The notes beneath the pieces were generated by a model that was not told where the DNA came from, did not search any database, and saw only the letters and a program-made list of their open reading frames with translations. Made by a program: the position numbers and the translations under genes. Source: Boswellia sacra (lineage: Eukaryota > Streptophyta > Magnoliopsida > Sapindales > Burseraceae). From it: a stretch of DNA of 64,000 nucleotides. Below are positions 36,583 through 48,030 of the stretch, piece by piece. Position 1 is the first letter of the stretch, and each line of letters opens with the position of its first letter. The stretch is taken from positions 1 through 64,000 of the forward strand of contig SNVD02005031.1 of assembly GCA_013180625.2 (NCBI GenBank). The letters are read 5' to 3'.

Positions 36583-37470
36583 TGTAAATGTCAAATGTGA
36601 CACCTTGGCATGTGCCATGCACATGATTGATTTCTGATAAACTTATAATTAAAATATTGGTTTATATTCTTTGTTATTTTACTATTTATAGAAGTCTTTA
36701 TTAGGAAATATTAGATTCATATTAAATATCTCTCATTAAATTAGGATATTATTCTCATATCCTAGTTCACTTAGGAGTATATTTTATTAGTGTCCTAATT
36801 TACTTAGGAGTTTATTTATATCACTTCTTATATTATCAATCATTATCATATTTTTACTATTTGAGTTTGATTGAGATTTTACAGGATATTGATCAGAAGG
36901 GTCACTAAATTTCACAATATATATAATATTATTTTCTATGACTTATATATAGGTGTATATATTTGTATGTGTGCTACCACAATTCAAGAAATTGGAGAAG
37001 AGCTTCAATGCAAAATTGGAATGCAACTTTGATTATGTTTTATGACAGTTTTATTCATGTATGAGAGGTTGTGATCGTAGATGAATTTTTTTTTTATGTT
37101 TGTTTGAATTACTAGCTACTCGGGAGAACTTGCGAGTTGAGTGTTTATATAATTCAGTGTCAGACATTATTGTTATGTGTTACTTAATAATGTGTTATTA
37201 AGTTGTTAGCAACAGAGATTGAGCAGTATCACTAGAGTTTAAAATCTTCTTGGGATTTTGTTTTACAAAGATTAGGTCAATGTGTGAGAGTGAGTCAGCA
37301 CTATAGACACACATAAAGATTGTACAAACAAGAACTTAGTGAATTGTAGCTCTAAGTTATCTGTGGATGTAGGTTTTTATAGCTGAATCACATAAAATCC
37401 TCTCGTGCCATTTTATATTACAGTTTATTGTTATATTTGGTATAAATGATCCATACTTTCAGATCTCACA
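36583..37470 (+). repeat. 3' LTR of the SIRE-like element
   Basis: 888 bp, TGTAAATGTC...GATCTCACA, homologous to 14873-15705 and followed directly by ATGTT and terpene synthase codons. Confidence 0.88.
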
Positions 37471-38900
37471 ATGTTAAAAGCATGTTAAGTTTGTATGAAG
37501 CAGCACACCTTATCATTCAAGGAGAAGATATTCTAGATGGAGCAATAACCTTCACCACAACTCACACCAACTCAATATTAAATGATCTAAGTTCTAACCT
37601 TGTAGAACAAATGGATCATGCTCTCAATCATCCTTTTTGTAAAGCCTTGCTGAGGTTTGAGGCACTCTATTTCATGTCTATCTACACAAAAGATGATTCA
37701 TACAATGAAACTTTGTTGAGGATGGCAAAGTTAGACTTTAACATATTGCAAGCAACACATCAGAACTAAGTGGCATGACACGGTAAATTCATTGTTTTTA
37801 ATTCTTTTTACTTCAGCATTTTAAACATATAGACTTTCATAATTTGAAACACAAAACTCATTGTTGAGAACAAAATTAAAATGTACTTAATTTTTTTTAA
37901 ATACGTAATGTTTGAGAACAAGAATTTAATAAAAAATATTTATGTTTTCCATTATCATATAAGTTGACTCTTGTAATGATTTTACGTTGTAATTATATTT
38001 TAGGTGGTGGAAAAGCTTCGACTTTTCTACAAAGCTGCCTTACACAAGAAAGAGATTCGTAGAGTTATATGTTTGGGTAATGGGAGTTTACTTTGAACCC
38101 TAATATGCCTTCACTAGAAGCTAGCAATTAAAGTAATATGCATGATGTACATCATAGATGACATATACGATGCCCACGATACTCTTGAAGAACTAAAGCT
38201 CTTAATAGAAGTTGTTAACAGGTTAAAGCTAGCATGATTGTGCTTAAATTCACTTTGAATTTGATAAATGAATTGTATTAATTCTATAGTTTATCAAAAT
38301 CTAATATTTGATTTGCTTAAAAAAATTTCCTTATTGAAATTTTATTAATATTTTTTTTTTTTGTTATGTGATTATTTTCAGATGGAACATTAATGCAATA
38401 GAAATGCTTTCAGATTATATGAAATTAATTTATAAGGCACTTTAGATGTCTATGGAGAAATTGACGAAGATAGGACCAAGGAAGAAGGTCATATTGTATT
38501 TCTTATGCGAAAGAAGTGGTAAGAAGTTCCTTGCTTTGTCTTATGGTTCAATAAAATATTTGCAAGGATGACCTATCAAGGCAATCATGTGCAAGTTATA
38601 AAAGAAAATCTTATCATATATGTCGTTTTTAAAATTAAAACATTAAATAATATACAATAACAAAGATTTAAATGGGTGATGATATGATGTCACATGATAT
38701 GACTGTTCAAAATAACCTATGATGTTGGTTTAGTAATTTTTCTTTTTCTCTTTCTTTCATGACCTTCATTAATCAACTACCCTTGTGTGCACATATACGG
38801 TATATATAATAAACATATATTGTAGATGGAAAAACTAACACAAAATTAACTACCTTGTGGAAGTTCTATGTCTAAGAAAATTTTATCAATTTATATATGC

Positions 38901-38948
<48 letters not shown>

Positions 38949-39706
38949 TTAATTAATATTATGATTCTTATTTCTATATGCACATGATCATCGCACATGG
39001 AAACACAACTTGAAAGTTAGTTTATCGAAGCCAAATCGTTCAATGAAGATTATATTCCAACAACGGAGGAATACATCTCTAATGCACTACTAAATAGTGG
39101 TTACTCCGCACTTCCAATAATTTCCTTTTTCGGCATGCTGACATTACAAATAAGACGGCTTTCAATTGGGCATCCAATAACCTAAATTGTAAAAGCATTA
39201 TCTCTTATTTGCAAACTCATGGACGACATTGTTTCTCACAAGGTACAGAACTAAATTATGTGTTTATTAATATAAACAGATCAGAAAGAAAGAGCTGATA
39301 TAGCTTAAACATAACACGTCATCAACATTTTTCCATGTAAACTAATTATGTATCTCAGTAAGTATTTTAAGATTTTGATAATGAATTAATTAACTCTATG
39401 AATCTAGTCTTAATTTAAGCAAGAGAGAGGGCATGTCGCCTCAAGTGTTGAAAGCTACATGAAGCAGCATGGAGTTTTTGAAGAAGATGTGGTTAAATCA
39501 TTTCGCAAAGAAATTGCAAATGCGTGGAAAGACTTAAACGAAGAGTTCTTCAAACCAAAAGTTGTTCCTGTGTACATATGCTTGAGCGAGTTCTTAATAT
39601 TTCATGTGTAATTTATTTTCTATGCAAGCATGATGATTGCTATACCAACTCTTATAAGGTTAGAGACAAAATTGCCCTGTTGTTAGTCCGCCCTATTACG
39701 CTTTGA
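37471..39706 (+). pseudogene. Terpene synthase (TPS-a, sesquiterpene synthase-like), exons 3 (part) to 7
   Basis: Class I terpene synthases ionise prenyl diphosphates through DDxxD and NSE/DTE metal sites. Exon 3 remainder 37471-37782 (KSMLSLYEAAHL, GEDILDGA, YNETLLRMAKLDFN), with a small deletion near 37762. Exon 4 38004-38221 ([24 protein letters not shown]; the DDIYD metal motif is kept, but a stop and a frameshift lie before it). Exon 5 38382-38518. Exon 6 about 38994-39242 (EAKSFNEDYIPTTEEY, KLMDDIVSHK). Exon 7 about 39415-39706 ([29 protein letters not shown], ending VRPITL). Exon sizes fit the usual ~219/139/249 pattern. Exons 1-2 with the RRx8W motif are absent. Stops, shifts and the SIRE insertion make it a pseudogene. 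Confidence 0.92.
38904..38946. repeat. (TA)n microsatellite in terpene synthase intron 5
   Basis: Pure TA run between exon 5 and exon 6 of the pseudogene. Confidence 0.95.
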
Positions 39707-39738
39707 GACATATATAGTTAATATTATTTTGAACGACA

Positions 39739-39843
39739 AGGATCCTCTCCTTATAGCATCGTTACCTCATCTTTTTATAAAGATGTGATTGTTGATTTTA
39801 GAAAATATGTTAACGAGGCAAAATTAGATAAATAGAGGATCCT
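39739..39843. mobile_element. Small MITE-like element, AGGATCC-ended
   Basis: 105 bp with inverted ends AGGATCCTCT / AGAGGATCCT. Related to 1649-1819 through the shared left half and the ends. Lies 33 bp after the terpene synthase stop. Confidence 0.6.
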
Positions 39844-39976
39844 AATTTTAATTAAATATAATACATGTATCATTTACCTCTATATGATATGTTGGACTGG
39901 GGATAAATTAAAGTTGGTAGCCTTGATTTGCCACGTATTAAATTGTAGTCTATATATCCTCGTTTGTATTAATAAA

Positions 39977-40151
39977 TAATAATACTCATCTCAAAATTAT
40001 TTTTCAAATTTTGTATCTCAAATGATGTGTATTTAATTAATATATAATTGTCAAATGGAAATGACATGATCTACACAATAAATGACATTTCACTTATCAT
40101 GTCATTTGGGATGGAATTTGAGATAAAATTTTAGAAAAAGTATCATTACTC
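39977..40151. mobile_element. MITE with a 13-bp flanking duplication
   Basis: Imperfect inverted arms (CAAATTTTGTATCTCAAATGA on the left; complement CAAATTCCATCCCAAATGA on the right). Flanked by TTGTATTAATAAA at 39964-39976 and again at 40152-40164. The long TSD points to a Mutator-like origin, though the duplicated word is AT-rich. Confidence 0.6.
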
Positions 40152-40237
40152 TTGTATTAATAAACGCCTTATCGATATAATCAATAGATACTAATGCTGA
40201 CCTTTTCAAGATATTATGCATAGAATCATTCAGATAT

Positions 40238-41116
40238 TGAAGGAGCAGAAGATTTTACATCCAGTTGGACTAGGTCAATAGCCGATTATTGTCTCCATTA
40301 CTCAGACAGTTCCCCAACGAACATAGCAGCACCTTTGGATCAACATAGCTTTATAGGACAGAGGGCGGATGGGTACCTGCAAAGGCACTTCGATGCCAAA
40401 GTCGAGTCGCGAATTTTGTAAAAATAGTCAAGGGCTAGATAATCAGAATAGAATTGAATCCAAGCAAGAATCCATAATCTAAATGAGAGATTGAAAGAGA
40501 AGAAATATGGGGAAACTCTAGGAGAGAGAGTTTTATGTGTATAGTAGCATGTTCCTGGTTTAGTCCCTCTATACAAAGCTGATTTTCCCTCTATTTAGCT
40601 TTATTACAACCCTCCATTGCCCTTTCCAAGGCTACTCTTGAGCTCTCTCCTTACTTATGACTTCTCACCATTCTTAGATCGCTTCTGGCTCCATCTATTT
40701 CCTGTTTTGGGATTTCATCTCTTGGAAACTCAAATCTTCACTATGCCCTTTAGCTTTCTGCCTGTAAGTTCCTTATTATTCCCTGTTCAAAGTGCCCTCT
40801 TTACGTTTCAACCAGCTTACACTCTTTATCTCCTGGGTTTTTCATGTTAACTTCCCCTTTAATTATGAATTTCTTTCTTTTTTCTCTGTCCCACATGAGG
40901 CTTATAGGTAACAACATGAATTCCTGCATCCCGTGTCACATCCCTCTTAACTTTTCATTAATGTTATCTCATCTAGAGGATAAGAGGTCTAGTGGGCTAA
41001 GCTTAGAGAATTGGGTTTGTTTAATTCTAGAAGGGCCTTTTGGAGGGTTAGCACTAAGCTAAGCTGGGCTTCTTCTCAATAGGCTCGGGCCTTGAAGACA
41101 AGATATTTTCCTTTCA
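40238..41116 (-). repeat. 3' LTR of the gag-only element (left copy)
   Basis: Starts TGAAGGAGCAG and ends TCCTTTCA. Homologous over its length to 44467-45359 and to 61911-62766. Just right of it the minus strand reads AAAATAGGGGCAAA, a polypurine tract, supporting the orientation. Confidence 0.8.
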
Positions 41117-41479
41117 TTTGCCCCTATTTTTTGGACATGGGCTTTATTGAGCCAAAGACCCATGTGCAAAAAATCAATTCTTTTGTCTTTTGGCCCTTTG
41201 AACCCTTAGATTGCCTATGACCGCTTCTATTCTCGTAATTTCTCTTTTTAAAGAACTTTAGCATGCCCCCATACTAGGGCTATGACTTATTATCTGCCCC
41301 CTTGTTGGGGTTAAACGGGGTTTGCTGGCTCTTAAAGTGAATTATTTAACACATAATTACTTTGTAAAGGTCTGCCCTAGTTTGGGGCCATCTGTTTACC
41401 CATACTTCACAAGGTCCTATCCTTTACTAACCAATTTGCCCCTCTTGTACCAAAATGCTTAGGGTTTGGTAAAGACGTC

Positions 41480-42470
41480 TCCTAGACTTTGGGCCCTCTG
41501 AAATCTTTTCCCCCAAGATTTGAGTACTACTGTAATGTATCTCTTTTGTTCCCAAATGCCCTAAAATGCCTTGGACTTGACATAAACCTCTCAATTTGGG
41601 TACTCACTAGTTTGACTCTCTTTTGTACCTAAATGCTTAGGGTCTGTTTATGTTCGTCCCTTATTTAGGCATTCATTAACCTTGTTTTGCCTTTGTTCCT
41701 AAATGCTTGGGTCTGTCTGGGTTTCCCCTGATTTTGGAACCAAGCATTCTGATCTTTCTTATTCTTAAACCCTCTTGAATTGGGTAGTTGGTATAATGAT
41801 TCCTTTTATTTCCAATTGTTTTGGACTAGACTAAGGTCTTCTTTGATTTAGACACATTTAATATTCTGATCCATCTTGTTCCCAAATGCTTGAAACCTAA
41901 TCAAGGTCTCCTTTGATTTGGGCATTCAGAACCCCCAAATGCCTTGGATCTAACAAAAACCTATTGATTTGGCCACTCATAACCCAAATGCCCTAGACCC
42001 GACAAGGACCTGTTGATTTAGGCACTCAAAACCTCCAAATGACTTGGACCCGATACAGAACCCTCAATTTGGGCACTTAATATTCTGATCTCCCCTTATT
42101 CCCAAATGCTTAAGACCTAACCAAGGACCCTTTTGATTTGGGCATTCGGAACCCACTCAGAACCCCAAATGCCTTAATCCCAATAAGAACCTCCTGATTT
42201 GGGCACTCAAAACTCCAAATGCTTTGGTCCCAATAGAAAGCCCTTGATTTTGGCACTCAAAATTCCAAATGCATTGGTCCTGATAGGAACCCCCTGATTT
42301 GGGCACTTAGAACCCTAAATGCTTTGGTCCCAATAGGAACCCCCTGATTTGGGCACTTAGAACTTACTTAGAACCCCAAATACCTTGGTCCCAATATGAA
42401 TCCCTTGATTTGGGCACTTAGAACCCCAAATGCTTTGGTCTCGGTAAGAACCCTTTGATTTTGGCATACG
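41480..42470 (-). repeat. Degenerate tandem array of ~55-60-bp units
   Basis: More than a dozen units of the form CCAAATGCCTTGGTCCC..AATAGGAACCCCCTGATTTGGGCACTTAGAA. Units near 42190-42440 are most alike; those on the left (41480-41900) are more diverged and longer. The same array recurs at about 63070-63700 at the same place in the second copy, so it belongs to the element and is not a satellite. Confidence 0.85.
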
Positions 42471-42479
42471 GTCAACAGT

Positions 42480-42960
42480 AAATAAATAATTAACCTGTAA
42501 ACATTCTCACATAATTTTTGCACAAAAAACTCTATCTCATTTCCCTTGGGACTATTTGAACCATGTATGTCTATAGTTATGAGCATAAAAAAGTTTCTAC
42601 ACACAATTTGTCGTATTATAGTCATACAAAAAGTTTCATATATGACTCCTCTAAGGCATAGTACATGTAATCTTATATCAAGCATAATATTTTCTAAGTT
42701 GAAGAGTGTCCCAAGGTTTAGAAATTTACTTACAGTCCAACGTGACAAAGAGGTTAGATCCCTTGCCCAAGTCCTTCTTACTCTATTATAGTCCTTCCTA
42801 ATCTATATTTGCTTTGTTCACCACCATCTGATCTAGTTGGGCCCTTGCCACATAGCTTGATTTCCCATGTATCGTACATATATGTTTTCCGCCATTAATT
42901 TTTGCTATGTACATCACTTTAGGCCCCTATATTCCTGGTCCTGCCAATGTTATAGGTTAT
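42480..42960 (-). other. Gag-only element: segment between gag and repeat array
   Basis: Non-coding, but conserved in the second copy (42465-42745 matches 63700-64000: GTCAACAGTAAA(T/G)AAATAATTAA and onward). Frames here are by-products. Confidence 0.6.
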
Positions 42961-44331
42961 CATAAGGTTTGTCCTTGCTCATGCTCAACTTCCCCCATAT
43001 CTTCTACCACATAACCCGTCGACATCCCCTTTCGGATTATTATCTCTATCTGGATTCTAAGATTTCTGCAATCGCTTGTTAAGTGCCCATAGTTTTCATG
43101 GAATAAATAATATACACTCTTGTCCTGGATGGACCCTTTCTACAGAGGTTTAGATGTCCTGAAAATGCCTTTACCTTATACTCCTACCAAATTTCCATGA
43201 TTGAAGCCTTTAGTGGTATTGGAAGGAGTTTTAATCTCCCTGTCTCTAGCCTCTGCCACTTTTTGTCTCCTTTTTTAGGTTCTATTCTCCCTCCTTTTCG
43301 TCCCATCGATAGTTGTTCCATGTTGTGTTCCCCTTTTACTGCCAAGCCAACTCTATGTTGTTAGGCAGCTTCCTCTTTTTCCAAGTGAATCCACCATTCT
43401 GCCTGGCTGTGATTTTCTCAATCTTTCTTATGCCTTTCTGAATTAAATACTGATGAAATTTGGTTTCGATCCTCACTGCATTTCAAAAGCACCAGTTGTT
43501 GTGTACGAGTCATATTTTTTCATCTGACAGAGCTCGTTGATGAATCTGGTCATGAACCACCCAACTTCTCTCCTTAAACTTGTTTCAGGAATCGAGGTCT
43601 GTGATGGTCCTCAAGTGCCTTCTGTTTTGAGGTACTAAGCGAGAAACACCCATGCCAGATCATTGAAGTTAGTAATTGACCTTAGTGGTCGCAACCTAAA
43701 CCACCTCAGAGCTAACCTACTTAGAGTCATGAAAAAAACTTTGCAAAGTAGTGCATCACCAAGGGTTTCTAGGGACATTTGTTGGCAGTAATGAAAAAGG
43801 TACTTTTCTAGGTCTCTTTTCTCGTCAAATAGTTTTAGGGTGGGCATGGTAAACTTTTCTGGCTTTAGGACGCAGTTTATGTGGTCAGGAAAGGGAGTTT
43901 GGCTTATTCTTTGGCCAGTGAGGGTAAATGGATTAAAAGGGTTGGTTGTAGCCTTGTCTTTCATCTTATTTTCCATCATATAGTTTAATTCCACCATAAC
44001 GATGTCAAACATCTTCTGGTTCATATCATGAGCATTTTCTCTAGTTGGGTCAGGGTTCTGTTTAGGGTTCCCACTACCTTTCTCTGCTTCTTAACTTAGT
44101 GTAAGAGGGGTTTTCTTGCAATCGGTTGCACTCTCGACCTCCCATTCCTTATGGGCCTCTTCTCCATCACGTTTTTTTCCTATCATCTTCCTACGGAGCT
44201 TTATTTTCCTTCCTTGCTTGCTCTAGTTGTTTTCTTAAGTTTGCCATAACTAAGTCAATCCCACCTTAGTTTCCTTCTGGTTGGGATGTCCCTTCACCCC
44301 TGTGCAAGTTGTGACTTGTATCTTGTTCCAT
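42960..44331 (-). pseudogene. Ty3/gypsy-type gag remnant
   Basis: Starts at the ATG at 44331 (MEQDTSHN). A 129-codon open part at 44024-43635 carries the retrotransposon gag core: PFPDHI, KFTMPTLKLFDEKRDLEKYLFHYCQQM, a hydrophobic segment ending LSRLALRWF, and LRSITNFNDLAWVFLA. Further along, near 43030-43110, a zinc-knuckle-like FHENYGHLTSDCRNLRIQIE appears with the first Cys changed to Tyr. Several stops elsewhere. The family resembles Tat/Ogre-like gypsy gag, but the lineage is not certain. Confidence 0.75.
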
Positions 44332-44466
44332 CTTGGAGATGTTACGAGTTAAGACCACTATCTTAGTCACAAAATTGAGGGCGAAGGGTGGCTTCTTGTT
44401 CAATAATGCCTTTAAACTCTTTCAAAAACTACGATTCCTCCAGAAGTTCCCACAGACTACGCTAGT

Positions 44467-45359
44467 TAAAGGAGCAGAAGATTGTACCTCAAGTTGGACT
44501 AGGTTAGCAGTCGGTTCTTATCTCCATTAGTCAAACAGTGGCTTAATGAACACAACAACACCTTTGGATCAACACAACTTCACTGGACAGAGGGGGGACA
44601 GGTACCTGTGAAGGCACTCCTATGCCAAAGTCAGGTCTCGAATTTTGTAAAAATAATCAGAGGTTAGATAATCAGAATGGAACTGAATCCAAGCAAGAAT
44701 CCATAATCTAAGTGAACATAAATGAAAGATTGAAGGATAAGAAAGATAGGGAAGCACTAGGAGAGAGGGTTTTATGTGTATAGTAGCATGTTCTTGGCTG
44801 AGTCCCCTCCATAGGAAGCTGATTTTCCCTCTATTTATTTTCATTACAACCCTCCATTGCCCTTTGCAAGGCTACTCTTGAGCTTCTTCCTTACCTGTGA
44901 TGTCTCACCATTCTTAGATCGCTTCTAGCAACATATATTTCCTTTTCTGGGATTTCTTCTCTTGGAAACTCAAATCTTCACCATGTCCTTCAGCTTTCTA
45001 TCTGCAAGTTCATCGTTATTCCCTGTTCAAGGTGCCCCCCTTAGGTTTCAATTATCTTCCGCTATTTATCCCTAGGTTTTTCATGTTAACTTCCCCTTTT
45101 ATTATGAATTTCTTTCTCTTTTGCTCTGTCCCACGTGGTGCTTACAAGTAATAACAACATGAATTCCTGCATCCCCTATCACGTCCCTCTTCACTTTTCA
45201 TTAAAGTTATCCCATCTAAAGGGTAAGAGGTCCAATGGGTTGGGCTTAGAGGATTGGGTTTGTTTAATTCTAAAAGAGCCTTTTAGAAGGTTAACACTAA
45301 GCTAAGTTGGGCTTCTTCTCAATAGGCTTGGGCCTTGAAGACAAGATATTTCCCTTTGA
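44467..45359 (-). repeat. 5' LTR of the gag-only element (right copy)
   Basis: 893 bp aligning with 40238-41116, from AAAGGAGCAGAAGATT to GACAAGATATTTCCCTTTGA. Confidence 0.8.
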
Positions 45360-46480
45360 CATATGAATTTAGAAAAATGTTGAGGCTTCGATAATGATCA
45401 ATTTCTAAACTAATGAACTGTTCAGCTTAGAATCAAATATGAAATTAGTCATTAATTGACTGTTTCAACTTGTTATTTCAAAACTGATGAAGGTAGTGTA
45501 TGGCTAGGACCAAATGGAAATTTTATATTAAAACTTATTCTTGAAGATGTTATAATCAGCTTGTTGTTCTTAAGTTCCTCTGATAGCACGCGTGGGAATA
45601 AACGTAAAATGGAAAGTATATATATATATTTCAAGAGTTCAAAGGAATTTGTTAACCAAAATTATTTTATCTCTTTTTCTCTCTCATATTCTTCTTTCAT
45701 TTCAGTCCAACACTCTTTCATCCACAAGCACACTTTGGTTTGGTTGATTAATAGTATGGTGAGGAGTTAAGGTGGTTTCCAAAGCTTAGTTTTGTAGAAT
45801 CAGAGAGGTTATGAAACTTTGTTGTTAGGTAGTCTGTAATAAAAAAATAAAATAAAAAATCCTAACTATTTAATTTATTTGAAGTCAAATTTCAATACAT
45901 ATTAAAAACTTAAAGTAATAGTCAAATTATGAGAGGATTTTGGTCCAGAAAGGATAAGCTATCGCCTATATGGACAAAGCTCATGAATTTAATGTCTTTT
46001 AGAGGCAAACCTATGGTGTTTTAGGTCCTAGAGTTCAAATTTTCTAAACTTTAACATTTGAACTTTATATTTATTATATTCTAAGTATTAATCTTGTTTT
46101 TTAGAATATTAATTTTATTAACATTTGAAGGGATTGGCATTAATAATCCCTTTTCCAAAACTGCTCTCAGCATTCCTTCGAATGACGTATGTCACATAGA
46201 AACAATAGTGCTAATTAATAGATTTAATTACAAAAGAATAAAATAAATGTCAATTATTCTTTAAATTGTTTAGAGACATTATGTTAATGTAATGCTTCTA
46301 AATTTATGATTTTTTAAGTTGAATTGGTTTTAACAAATCCAACAATATTTAGAGAATTGCCCATTATTTCACATAACAAATGTCAATGTGGTGTGGTTGT
46401 GCTTGTTTTGTGGCAAGATATCGTACAGAAGTGGCTTGAGATAAAGGAATCTTATTTAATGTGTATTCTATGAGAAGTCA

Positions 46481-46529
<49 letters not shown>

Positions 46530-46729
46530 GATGAAATTATCACTTAAAATTCTGCAAAGTACATTTTAAATAATCTAATAATATGTTTTCTAAATAATTT
46601 ACTTTATATATTAAAAAATTAATGTTCCTAAAGAAACTAGGAAATTGTGTGGATATCTAAAATGAGTCAAATAAATACAATAAAGATTGTTGAGTCAACT
46701 ACCCTGATATGCTAACTTTAGATTATCAA
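45360..46729. other. Intergenic, nothing coding recognised
   Basis: AT-rich. The 104-codon frame 45456-45770 has no known motif. The segment 46080-46190 (AACATTTGAAGGGATTGGCATT, AAAACTGCTCTCAGCATTCCTT) recurs, diverged, at about 56900-57015. Confidence 0.5.
46481..46529. repeat. (AAT)n microsatellite
   Basis: About sixteen uninterrupted AAT/TAA trinucleotides. Confidence 0.95.
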
Positions 46730-46734
46730 GTTAT

Positions 46735-46999
46735 TGTTGAATAAAGTATTCTGTACTTTTTAATTTATGCTAATCATTAGCCTAGGTTGTCCAAGTTTTT
46801 TGGATTGTGACTATTTTCTGCATAACATGGTCCATAATTACCTAGGCTTTAGGAATTTGTTGAGCATATTAGTGTCTATTTTCTCTGCCCATTTTCTATC
46901 ATGTACCAACTTATATAATGGCTATTGCTTAATAATAGTCTAGTGAGATTAGCACTTTCTTCGGATTATTTTTTTAATTCATATTTTTTTTACATAACA
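46735..46999 (+). repeat. 5' LTR of the plus-strand copia element
   Basis: 265 bp, TGTTGAATAAAGTATTCTG...TACATAACA; shares TTTATGCTAATCATTAGCCT and TCTCTGCCCATTTTCTATCA with the 3' copy. Confidence 0.92.
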
Positions 47000-47000
47000 C

Positions 47001-47012
47001 TGGTATCAAAGC
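47001..47012 (+). other. Primer binding site of the plus-strand copia element
   Basis: TGGTATCAAAGC, one base after the 5' LTR; initiator tRNA-Met complement with one mismatch. Confidence 0.92.
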
Positions 47013-47334
47013 TAGGTTGAAAGTGAGTCAGAGAGAAAGTGAGTAGGTAAGAGTCCATCCAAAAAAAAAAAAAGGAAAAAGAGAGCAGCAGCTTTATTTT
47101 ATATTCCAAATTTGTTTTCTTTCTTGTAAGAATAGTCGTAAACAGATGGCTTCTAAAAAAATTTGTGCATCCAGCATTCCACGATTTGATGGTCATTATG
47201 ACCATTGGAGTATGCTAATAAAAATTTTTTTGAGGTCCAAAGAATACTATAATGTAGTTGCGTCTAGTTTTGTAGTGTCCACAATCGGTGCAGCACTGAC
47301 AAAAAGCACAAAAAAGAAAGTTGGGAGAATTAAA

Positions 47335-47539
47335 TGTTGAAACTATGGACCACACAAAACTCCACATTGGTATGATGTTGTCAATTTTGGGCCTAAGTCC
47401 TTATGAATTTGCTTTTGGATTCTACCCAAAATGCCTCAAAAAAAAAAAGATTTCATACCAATGGAGATCTTGCCCATACTTATATGCCCATGATCCTTCC
47501 TATGTCTAGCCAATGTAGGACTTTGGTCACATCTCAACA
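47335..47539 (-). repeat. TRIM terminal repeat, left
   Basis: Shares ACCACACAAAACTCCACATT and TGTCTAGCCAATGT with the right repeat. Confidence 0.88.
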
Positions 47540-47826
47540 ATCCTCCCCTCGAACAAAGGAGCACATCATTGTGGTATTTTTTTGGGCCCTCAAACAACTA
47601 TCCATCTATCTGCAACTCTTTCTAGGTCAACTCCTCCTCATTGTGTTATGATCAATACACATTTATGAAGCATTCAGAGCACACCGCCTGGTCCAATAGA
47701 GTCTAATCACAGATCCAATCATGAGCTTTAACTGAGGCCCAAGGCCCACCAACCTTTTTTTGACACTTTGAGAATTTTTGCCACGTATTCCACTGGCTAA
47801 GTCTGGGCTTTGACTTTGACACCACT

Positions 47827-48030
47827 TGTTAGGAACTATGGACCACACAAAACTCCACATTGGTACGATATTGTCTACTTTAGGTCTAAGCCCTCATGGA
47901 TTTGCTTTTAAATTCTAATCAAAAGGCCTAAGAAAAAAAGCCTCATACCAATAGAGATCTTATCCATACTTATATGCCAATGATTCTTCCCATGTCTAGC
48001 CAATGTGAGACTTTGGTCGAACCTCCAATA
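47827..48030 (-). repeat. TRIM terminal repeat, right
   Basis: Diverged direct copy of 47335-47539. Confidence 0.88.

Larger units (their letters stand above)
14873..37470 (+). mobile_element. SIRE/Maximus-like Ty1/copia element carrying nested insertions
   Basis: 5' LTR 14873-15705, tRNA-Met primer site, gag-pol 15842-20597, a long env-like 3' region, polypurine tract 36571-36582, 3' LTR 36583-37470. The TSD is ATGTT (14872-14876 overlapping the LTR start; 37471-37475). The whole spans 22.6 kb; removing the nested Athila element with its TSD (11,070 bp) leaves about 11.5 kb, and removing the solo LTR leaves about 9.8 kb, normal for SIRE-type elements. The LTRs have diverged visibly and every coding region is broken, so the insertion is old. 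Confidence 0.88.
40238..45359 (-). mobile_element. Non-autonomous LTR element with gag only (TR-GAG/LARD-like), minus strand
   Basis: LTRs 40238-41116 and 44467-45359 (about 880-893 bp) in direct orientation. Near-matching TSD GATAT (40233-40237) and CATAT (45360-45364). On the minus strand the order is 5' LTR, a Ty3/gypsy-type gag remnant (44331 to about 42960), a long array of short repeats, a purine tract, 3' LTR. No protease, RT, RNase H or integrase motif was found, so mobility would depend on a partner. No standard tRNA primer site could be recognised next to 44467. Confidence 0.75.

Noticed and set aside
41480..42470. Regular repeats resembling a CRISPR array or a satellite
   Set aside because: Units are degenerate, have no unique spacers, and occur at the same place in two copies of one LTR element in a plant genome.
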